Below, piece after piece: positions 57,273 through 64,000 of a stretch of 64,000 bases of DNA; position 1 is the first letter of the stretch, and every line of letters starts with the position of its first letter. Below the pieces are notes generated by a model that worked only from the letters and a program-made list of their open reading frames with translations, searched no databases and was not told the DNA's origin. The stretch comes from Alphaproteobacteria bacterium (GTDB taxonomy: Bacteria; Pseudomonadota; Alphaproteobacteria; Micropepsales; Micropepsaceae): positions 80,315-144,314 of the forward strand of contig CANJIS010000004.1 in the NCBI GenBank assembly GCA_947474565.1, given 5' to 3'. The position numbers were made by a program, and so were the translations under genes.

Positions 57273-58583
57273 TTAAGCGGATATGTCCTCCAGCTTTTTT
57301 CCCGCCGGTTCGGGCAGGAAAAGCATGGCCAGCATGGCGATAGGCATGGAGCAGAGCAGCAGCTGCACGGCCGGGCCATGGGCGTGGAAATGGTCGTACA
57401 AACGGCCTTCCAGCAACAGGCTGAACGCCCCCGCGCCAATATTCACCAGATAGCGCAAGCCCGAAACGGTGGCGCGGTAACGGGTGGGCATGATCTCGAT
57501 GGCATAGCCCGACACCAGGGCATCGCCGCAAAGAAATCCAAAAAAGGCCAGCGCCCAGACCGGCGGCACCAGCCAGCCGCCAATGCCGCTGTAAAAAACA
57601 CCAAAGGCAGCGCCGCCCAGTCCCACAACCCCGATGGTGAGAGCCTTGCGTCCCAGCCGGTCCGAGAGATGACCGGCGCGCACGGTTAGTGCCAATCCGA
57701 TCAGCCCACCGGGAATGAAAACCAGATTCACATCCAACGGTGAGTAGTGCAGCACATTTTGCAGATAGGCGGCGGACAAAACCGAAGCCGGCGCAATGCC
57801 GAAGCCGAAGGCTGCGGCCATGATGAAGATGGTGGCCAAAAGTCTGGGGTGCTCGCGCAGCATTTCGGACAGAAGAGACAGTGTCTCCGTCCATTTGGAA
57901 CGGGTGCTCTCTACTTTTTCCTGGGCGGCGAAGTGGCTGGTTTCTGGCAGATTGCGCCGTAGCCACGCCACCAGGAACAACGGCAACGCGCCGATCACAT
58001 ACAGGGCCCGCCAGCCGAACGGGATGACATTGATGCTGAGAAAGGCCAGCGAAGCGAACCCCGCGCCCAGATAACTCAGCGCGCCCAGGGTGCCGTTGGC
58101 CCAGCCGCGCGCGCCCGCCGCCATTTCCTCGGCGATCACCACAAAACAAAGCATCTCTTCGGAATAGCCGAAGATGCGGGTCGCCAATTGCGCGGCGACG
58201 AATTGCTCATAGTTGGCGGCGAAGGCGGTGGCGAAGGTGAACAGCGCCTGGCCGAAGATGGTGAACAGCAGAAGCTTGCGCCGCCCCACCAGATCAGCGG
58301 AAGCGGCAATGAACAGCGCCACAAAGGCGGCCATGCGGAAAATCGAGACGGTGGGTGCGATCTGGTTTTCGGGAATATGCAGCCCGGCCTGAATCTGCGG
58401 CACCGCCAATCCATAAATGTTCATGTCAAAGCCGGCGAACAGCGCGGCAACGCCAACCAGCAGGAAAATCTTTTCTTGCCGCCAGATCATCACGTCATTG
58501 TTTGGACCGGGCGGTGGCCGCAATCCGGGCGGCAGCCAGCGGAAGCGGGCAGGCCGCTCTTCACGAGATAACGTGTCACTCAC
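57273..58583 (-). CDS. MFS transporter
   Basis: 12-TM major-facilitator-like; [21 protein letters not shown] loop motif. Confidence 0.9.
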   Translation of the reverse strand: MSDTLSREERPARFRWLPPGLRPPPGPNNDVMIWRQEKIFLLVGVAALFAGFDMNIYGLAVPQIQAGLHIPENQIAPTVSIFRMAAFVALFIAASADLVGRRKLLLFTIFGQALFTFATAFAANYEQFVAAQLATRIFGYSEEMLCFVVIAEEMAAGARGWANGTLGALSYLGAGFASLAFLSINVIPFGWRALYVIGALPLFLVAWLRRNLPETSHFAAQEKVESTRSKWTETLSLLSEMLREHPRLLATIFIMAAAFGFGIAPASVLSAAYLQNVLHYSPLDVNLVFIPGGLIGLALTVRAGHLSDRLGRKALTIGVVGLGGAAFGVFYSGIGGWLVPPVWALAFFGFLCGDALVSGYAIEIMPTRYRATVSGLRYLVNIGAGAFSLLLEGRLYDHFHAHGPAVQLLLCSMPIAMLAMLFLPEPAGKKLEDISA

Positions 58584-59041
58584 CGCTGCAACCTCAGCCG
58601 GTCCAGCGCCAGTTGCAGGATGTAGCCAGCCGCCATCTTGTCCACCACTTCGCCGCGCCGTTTGCGCGAGGTATCGGCTTCCAACAGGGTGCGGGTGACG
58701 GCGGCGGTGGAAAGCCGCTCATCCTGGAACATCAGGGGCAGGGGGGAATGGGTCGCCCAGTTGCGGCCAAAAGCCCGGGCCGATTGTGCCGACGGTCCGT
58801 CGGAACCATCCATATTCAGGGGCAGGCCCACCACCAGCCCGCCCACGCCCTGCTCACTTATTATAATGTCCAGCCGGGCGGCATCCTGGCCGAATTTGCC
58901 CCGTTTCAGGGTGTCGAAAGGGGTGGCCACCGTCAGCAACCGGTCGGTCAGGGCCAGTCCAATGGTCTTTTCCCCAAGGTCCAGGCCCAAAAGCCTTTGG
59001 CCCGAAGGCAAGCTCAGGGCGGCTATGTCTACAACCGCCAT
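58580..59041 (-). CDS. ruvX: Holliday junction resolvase RuvX (YqgF)
   Basis: LLGLDLGEKTIGLALTD; VVGLPLNMDGSDG; DERLSTAAV. Confidence 0.94.
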   Translation of the reverse strand: MAVVDIAALSLPSGQRLLGLDLGEKTIGLALTDRLLTVATPFDTLKRGKFGQDAARLDIIISEQGVGGLVVGLPLNMDGSDGPSAQSARAFGRNWATHSPLPLMFQDERLSTAAVTRTLLEADTSRKRRGEVVDKMAAGYILQLALDRLRLQR

Positions 59042-59140
59042 GAAGTCCGTCCCTTTTCCCTGCCAGTCCTCTTTATCTTGCCTGTTTGGGCGGTCATTGC
59101 TAGCAAAGCCCTGCATTTTCGAACAGATCGGGACCTATAC

Positions 59141-59428
59141 ATGTCCGTCGACAAGGACACGGTGCGGCGCATTGCGGGCCTGGCCCGGCTTGCCGTTCCG
59201 GCTGAAAAACTCGAACCCCTGGCTGGGGAACTCAACGGCATTTTCAACTGGGTCGAGATGCTGAACGAAGTGAATGTGGCGGACGTGCCCGCCATGACCT
59301 CGGTGGTGGCGCAAAAGCTGAAATGGCGCGCCGATGTGGTCAATGACGGCGGCGTGGCCGAAGAATTGATGAAGAATGCCCCCGAGCATGAAAGCACCTT
59401 CTTTGTTGTCCCGAAGGTGGTGGAATGA
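59141..59428 (+). CDS. gatC: Asp-tRNA(Asn)/Glu-tRNA(Gln) amidotransferase subunit C
   Basis: [45 protein letters not shown]. Confidence 0.96.
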   Translation: MSVDKDTVRRIAGLARLAVPAEKLEPLAGELNGIFNWVEMLNEVNVADVPAMTSVVAQKLKWRADVVNDGGVAEELMKNAPEHESTFFVVPKVVE

Positions 59429-60900
59429 CCGACTTCACTCTGGCCTCCGCCCGCGATGCGCTGAAGGCCAAGAAAATCTCGTCCCTGGAATTGACCACCG
59501 CTCTTGTGAAGGCGGTGGAAGAAGCCCGCCCCCTCAACGCCTATGTCACCGAGACGCCGGAAAAGGCGCTAGAGATGGCGCGCGCTTCCGATACGCGGCT
59601 GGCCAAAGGTGAAGGCGGCGCCCTCGAAGGTTTGCCGCTGGCGATCAAGGATCTGTTCTGCACAAAAGGCGTGCGCACCACCGCGGGCAGCAACATCCTG
59701 GGCAACTACGTGCCGCCCTACGAATCCACGGTCACCCAGAATTTGTGGGACGCCGGCGCGGTGATGCTGGGCAAGACCAACATGGACGAATTCGCCATGG
59801 GCTCGTCGAATGAGACCAGCGCTCATGGTCCGGTCTTCAATCCCTGGATGGCGAAGAATTCCAATTCCAAGCTGGTGCCGGGCGGCTCATCCGGCGGCTC
59901 GTCCGCCGCCGTCGCCGCCAATCTGTGTCTGGCCGCTACCGGCACCGATACCGGCGGCTCCATCCGTCAGCCCGCCGCGGTTACCGGCACCGTTGGCCTG
60001 AAGCCGACCTATGGCCGCTGCTCGCGCTGGGGCATCGTGGCGTTCGCCTCGTCGCTCGATCAGGCGGGCCCCATGACCAAGACGGTGCGCGACGCCGCCA
60101 TCCTGCTCAAAAGCATGGCCAGCATTGACCCCAAGGATTCCACCAGCGTGGATATCCCGGTGCCCGATTACGAGAAGCTGCTGGAAGGCGGCATCAAGGG
60201 CCTGAAGGTCGGCATCCCGAAAGAATACCGCATGGATGGCGCGCCGCCGGAAATCGCCGCGCTGTGGGACAAGGGCGCGGAATGGTTGAAGGCGCAGGGT
60301 GCCGAGATCATGGAAATCTCCCTGCCGCACACCAAATATGCGTTGCCCACCTATTACATCGTGGCGCCTGCGGAAGCCTCGTCCAATCTGGCCCGCTATG
60401 ACGGCGTCCGCTTCGGCCATCGCGCCAAGGGCGTGCGTGACATCACCAGCCTGTATGAAAAAAGCCGCGCCGAAGGTTTCGGTTTGGAAGTGCAGCGCCG
60501 CATCCTGATTGGCACTTATGTGTTGTCGGCGGGCTATTACGACGCTTATTACGCCCGCGCCCAGAAGCTGCGCACGCTCATCGCCCGGGATTTCACCGAG
60601 GTGTACAAGAAGTGCGACGTCATCCTCACCCCCGCCACGCCGGGTCCGGCCTTTGCCGTGGGCGACAAGAGCGACGATCCGGTGGCGATGTATCTGAACG
60701 ACGTCTTCACCGTGACGGTGAATCTGGCCGGCCTGCCGGGTCTGGCCGTTCCCGCCGGTCTTACCGCCAACGGTCTGCCGCTGGGGCTTCAGCTGATCGG
60801 CAAGGCCTTTGACGAAGCCACCATCCTGCGCGCCGGCCTGGCTATCGAACAGGCCGCCGCGTTCAATCATAAACCCGCCAATTGGTGGAGGGCGGCATGA
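59425..60900 (+). CDS. gatA: Asp-tRNA(Asn)/Glu-tRNA(Gln) amidotransferase subunit A
   Basis: [32 protein letters not shown] amidase signature. Confidence 0.98.
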   Translation: MTDFTLASARDALKAKKISSLELTTALVKAVEEARPLNAYVTETPEKALEMARASDTRLAKGEGGALEGLPLAIKDLFCTKGVRTTAGSNILGNYVPPYESTVTQNLWDAGAVMLGKTNMDEFAMGSSNETSAHGPVFNPWMAKNSNSKLVPGGSSGGSSAAVAANLCLAATGTDTGGSIRQPAAVTGTVGLKPTYGRCSRWGIVAFASSLDQAGPMTKTVRDAAILLKSMASIDPKDSTSVDIPVPDYEKLLEGGIKGLKVGIPKEYRMDGAPPEIAALWDKGAEWLKAQGAEIMEISLPHTKYALPTYYIVAPAEASSNLARYDGVRFGHRAKGVRDITSLYEKSRAEGFGLEVQRRILIGTYVLSAGYYDAYYARAQKLRTLIARDFTEVYKKCDVILTPATPGPAFAVGDKSDDPVAMYLNDVFTVTVNLAGLPGLAVPAGLTANGLPLGLQLIGKAFDEATILRAGLAIEQAAAFNHKPANWWRAA

Positions 60901-62414
60901 GCCCCACTTCTTCTTCGACCGCAGCACAGATCATTAAAGGCCAGACCGGCGACTGGGAAATTGTCATCGGCATGGAAGTCCATGCCCAGGTCTCATCCAA
61001 TTCCAAGCTGTTCTCCGGCGCGTCCACCGAATTCGGGGCCGAACCCAACAATCAGGTGAGCTTCGTCGATGCCGGCATGCCCGGCATGCTGCCGGTGATC
61101 AATGAGAAGTGCGTGGAACAGGCGGTCCGCACCGGGCTGGGGCTCAAGGCGAAGATCAACCTGCGAAGCATTTTCGACCGCAAGAACTACTTCTACCCTG
61201 ATCTGCCCCAGGGCTATCAAATCAGCCAGTTCCAGAACCCCATCGTGGGCGAGGGCGAGGTCTTTATCGATCTCAAGGATGGCAGCTCCGTCCTGGTGGG
61301 GATCGAACGCCTGCATCTGGAGCAGGACGCCGGCAAAAGCCTGCATGACCAGAGCCCCGACAACTCCTATGTCGATTTGAACCGCTCGGGCATCGCCCTG
61401 ATGGAGATTGTCACCAAGCCGCATATGCGCTCTTCCGAGGAGGCTGCCGCTTTTTTGCGCAAACTCCGGGCCATCGTGCGCTATCTGGGAACCTGCGACG
61501 GCAATATGGACGAAGGCTCCATGCGCGCCGACGTCAATGTCTCGGTGTGCAAGGTGGGCGGCTATGACAAATTCCGCGCCGATGGCAGCTTCAAGCACCT
61601 CGGTACGCGCTGCGAGATCAAGAACGTCAACTCGATGCGCTTTGTCGCCCAGGCTGTGGAATACGAAGCCCGCCGCCAGGTGGAGATCATCGAAGGCGGC
61701 GGCACGATCAAACAGGAAACCCGCTTGTTCGACAGCAAATTGAACGAGACCCGCTCGATGCGCTCCAAGGAAGAGGCGCATGACTACCGCTATTTCCCTG
61801 ATCCCGACCTGCTTCCCCTCGAATTGGACGCCGCCTGGGTCGAGACAATCAAAAAATCCCTGCCAGAACTGCCGGATGAGAAGCGCGCCCGCTTTGTCGC
61901 GTTTGGCTTAACCCCTTACGACGCCTCGGTTCTGGTGGCGGAACGGGAATTGGCTGACTATTACGAGGCATTGGCCAAGGGCGTGGACGCCAAAGCCGCC
62001 GCCAATTGGCTGAACAACGAAATTCTGGGCCGCCTGAACCGTGACAGCCTCACCATCGCCGATGTTCCGGTGAGTGCAGCCGCGAACAACGCGATCGTGA
62101 CAATGGTCGCGGATGGCACCATCTCCGGAAAGATCGCCAAGGATCTCCTGTATATCGTCTGGACCGAGGGTGGTGATCCCCGTCAGGTGGTGGAAGCGCG
62201 CGGGTTGCGTCAGGTCACCGACACCGGCGCCATCGATGCCGCCATCGAAGCGGTGATCGCCGCCAACCCCGACAAGGTCGAAGAGGTGAAGGCCAAACCG
62301 AAACTCGCCGCCTGGTTCGTCGGTCAGGTGATGAAGCAGACGGGGGGCAAGGCCAATCCCGGTGCCGTCAACGCCGCTCTCAAGAAGCGACTCAATCTCC
62401 CCGATGAGGGGTGA
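60897..62414 (+). CDS. gatB: Asp-tRNA(Asn)/Glu-tRNA(Gln) amidotransferase subunit B
   Basis: [24 protein letters not shown]; full-length GatB. Confidence 0.98.
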   Translation: MSPTSSSTAAQIIKGQTGDWEIVIGMEVHAQVSSNSKLFSGASTEFGAEPNNQVSFVDAGMPGMLPVINEKCVEQAVRTGLGLKAKINLRSIFDRKNYFYPDLPQGYQISQFQNPIVGEGEVFIDLKDGSSVLVGIERLHLEQDAGKSLHDQSPDNSYVDLNRSGIALMEIVTKPHMRSSEEAAAFLRKLRAIVRYLGTCDGNMDEGSMRADVNVSVCKVGGYDKFRADGSFKHLGTRCEIKNVNSMRFVAQAVEYEARRQVEIIEGGGTIKQETRLFDSKLNETRSMRSKEEAHDYRYFPDPDLLPLELDAAWVETIKKSLPELPDEKRARFVAFGLTPYDASVLVAERELADYYEALAKGVDAKAAANWLNNEILGRLNRDSLTIADVPVSAAANNAIVTMVADGTISGKIAKDLLYIVWTEGGDPRQVVEARGLRQVTDTGAIDAAIEAVIAANPDKVEEVKAKPKLAAWFVGQVMKQTGGKANPGAVNAALKKRLNLPDEG

Positions 62415-62421
62415 TTCGCAC

Positions 62422-62444
62422 AAAAATGCACAAAATGCATTTTT
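62422..62444. other. AT-rich hairpin downstream of gatB (possible terminator)
   Basis: AAAAATGCA-CAAAA-TGCATTTTT perfect 9-bp stem. Confidence 0.7.
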
Positions 62445-62649
62445 GCGATTCAAAATAGCGATTTTTCATCCGTATACAGAATGATTGATCTGGCCCTTTA
62501 AAATCAAGGGTTTTATCAATTTCTCGAAAATCGACCATTTTCGAAAGTCAAGGCAGAGTTGCATTACCAAATGCAAGTCTTTCATATTGATGACGTTTTG
62601 GGGGGTGACCGAGTCGCCTCAGACCAAACAAACGCTAGAGGAGTTGAAC

Positions 62650-62718
62650 ATGGCTGCGAAGAAAAAGGCTAAGAAGGTTGCGAAGAAGAAGACCGCCAAG
62701 AAGAAGAAGAAGAAGTAA
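62650..62718 (+). CDS. 22-aa lysine-rich micro-protein
   Basis: MAAKKKAKKVAKKKTAKKKKKK, preceded by GAGGAG ribosome-binding-like sequence; 14 of 22 residues are Lys. Confidence 0.65.
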   Translation: MAAKKKAKKVAKKKTAKKKKKK

Positions 62719-62802
62719 TTAAGGCGGATTGACTTCACGTCAATCTAAGCTTCACGGATACCTTCTGGTACTTTTCAGGATGTAACCGATGAACAAGGCA
62801 AA

Positions 62803-62833
62803 GGCCGCGGTCATCCGAAAGGGTACCGCGGCC
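62803..62833. other. Strong hairpin with GAAA tetraloop
   Basis: GGCCGCGGT-c-ATCC-GAAA-GGGT-ACCGCGGCC. Confidence 0.75.
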
Positions 62834-62860
62834 AAGCCCGTTTTGGTGACATCCCCTGGG

Positions 62861-62879
62861 CCTATTGCAGTGCAATAGG
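62861..62879. promoter_or_regulatory. Perfect palindrome upstream of GST gene (candidate operator)
   Basis: CCTATTGCA-G-TGCAATAGG, 41 nt upstream of the GST ATG. Confidence 0.5.
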
Positions 62880-62920
62880 ACGGGCGTAAAACATCGGGGC
62901 CCTCATTCAGCAGAGCCCCC

Positions 62921-63649
62921 ATGCCCCCCAAATCCCGCAAAGCCCCCGTCAAAGCCAAGCGTTCCAAAGCCGCCCCCATCGCGCTTTATTACTGGCCCAC
63001 CTCCAACGGCCATAAGATCAGCATCCTTCTGGAAGAGCTGAAGCTCCCTTATGAGGTGAAGCCGGTGAATATCGGCGCCGGGGAGCAATTCGCCCCCGCC
63101 TTCCTCAAAATCTCGCCCAACAACCGCATGCCGGCGATTATCGACCCCAAGGGTCCGGGCGGAAAACCGATCTCGGTCTTCGAGTCCGGGGCGATCATGC
63201 AGTATCTCGCCCGCAAGGCCGGCAAATTCTATCCCAGGGACGAACGCCAGCGCGTGGCGGTGGAGGAATGGCTGTTTTGGCAGGTGGGCGGGCTGGGGCC
63301 CATGGCCGGCCAGGCCAATCATTTCATCACCTATGCCAAGCAAGACGTGCCCTACGCCAAGAAGCGTTACGCCGATGAGGTGCATCGCCTGTTCGGGGTG
63401 ATGAACAAGCGGCTGGCCGCCCGCAAATTCCTGGCCGGCGCCTATTCCATCGCCGACATGGCCTGCTTGAGTTGGGTCAAGTCTTCCACCCGCTTCCAGG
63501 CGCTGGATGAATTTCCCCATCTCGCTGCCTGGTATGCGCGGCTGATGAAGCGTTCCGCCGTCAAGCGCGGCATGGAAGTGGGGGCTGAATTGCGTAAGCC
63601 CATGAGCGATGAACAGAAGAAAGTCTTGTTCGGACAGAGGACGCGCTAA
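62921..63649 (+). CDS. Glutathione S-transferase family protein (YfcG/YghU-like) with basic N-terminal extension
   Basis: YYWPTSNGHKISILLEELKLPYEVKPVNIGAGEQF...SPNNRMPAIID; extension MPPKSRKAPVKAKRSKAA. Confidence 0.92.
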   Translation: MPPKSRKAPVKAKRSKAAPIALYYWPTSNGHKISILLEELKLPYEVKPVNIGAGEQFAPAFLKISPNNRMPAIIDPKGPGGKPISVFESGAIMQYLARKAGKFYPRDERQRVAVEEWLFWQVGGLGPMAGQANHFITYAKQDVPYAKKRYADEVHRLFGVMNKRLAARKFLAGAYSIADMACLSWVKSSTRFQALDEFPHLAAWYARLMKRSAVKRGMEVGAELRKPMSDEQKKVLFGQRTR

Positions 63650-63656
63650 CTTCCTT

Positions 63657-63725
63657 TTTGTCATGCCCGCGAAAGCGGGCATCCAGTTCGTCATGCTGGT
63701 TTCCCGCTTACTCGGGAATGACACG
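63657..63725. repeat. Dispersed palindromic intergenic repeat (spurious ORF motif PAFAGMT type)
   Basis: TCATGCCCGCGAAAGCGGGCATCCAG followed by GTCATGCTGGTTTCCCGCTTACTCGGGAATGACA; reverse frame reads MTNWMPAFAGMT. Confidence 0.85.
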
Positions 63726-63852
63726 GTTTCGTGACTTTCGCGCGCCGTTCGTTCAGACTTTATTCACCACGCCTAACGGTTCTTAGCGATTAAGGCTAAC
63801 GCCCGTTTACCGCGTCTTAGTCTCTCGGCCTCACTGATCGGCCCCCACTGAG

Positions 63853-64000
63853 TGATCTGCCCCCTTCCAAGTGGTCCAGGGACTATCATATTGGAACCTT
63901 GGAGGGAGATTTGGAATGGGCCGCAGGCATCAGCCTGATGAAGTTATTGGCAAGCTGCGGGAGGCGGAGATTGTGCTTTCGCAGGGCGGGTCGGTTGCGG
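63853..64000 (+). mobile_element. IS3-family insertion sequence, left end (truncated by window)
   Basis: Candidate left end TGATCTGCCCCCTTCCAAGTGGTCC followed by an orfA start. Confidence 0.75.
63916..64000 (+). CDS. IS3-family transposase orfA (partial)
   Basis: MGRRHQPDEVIGKLREAEIVLSQGGSVA, typical N-terminus of IS3-family OrfA. Confidence 0.88.
   Translation, partial: MGRRHQPDEVIGKLREAEIVLSQGGSVA

Noticed and set aside
62903-63724. 273-aa minus ORF beginning MSFPSKRETSMTNWMPAFAGMT
   Set aside because: Start lies in a dispersed palindromic repeat; body is antisense to the GST gene.

Overview
Chromosomal window from a GC-rich alphaproteobacterium (inferred from gene content and order), mostly housekeeping genes. 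It contains a dnaA / dnaN-recF-gyrB replication neighbourhood, rpsT, a mutM-ubiE-ubiB block, a coaBC-dut-Rrf2-cysK operon, rnr-topA-dprA-plsY-pyrC-pyrB, gatCAB, and a TPP riboswitch with thiC. The 3' edge runs into a truncated IS3-family element. I found no CRISPR array, prophage or obvious defence island. The observations most worth a second look are: (i) a SAM-methyltransferase that lost its cofactor motif, apparently by slippage between 10-bp repeats; (ii) a dihydroorotase-like gene beside pyrB that lacks the HxH metal motif; (iii) a 22-aa lysine-rich micro-ORF behind a multi-hairpin AT-rich leader at 62.4-62.9 kb; (iv) six hairpins packed into about 165 bp at 19.2-19.4 kb; (v) MutM with an incomplete zinc finger; (vi) an uncharacterised envelope-gene tail on the gyrB operon; (vii) an ABC transporter pair between dnaA and dnaN, plus a GANTC-rich AT-rich intergenic region near rpsT. 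All calls were made by reading the sequence; no database search or folding program was run.
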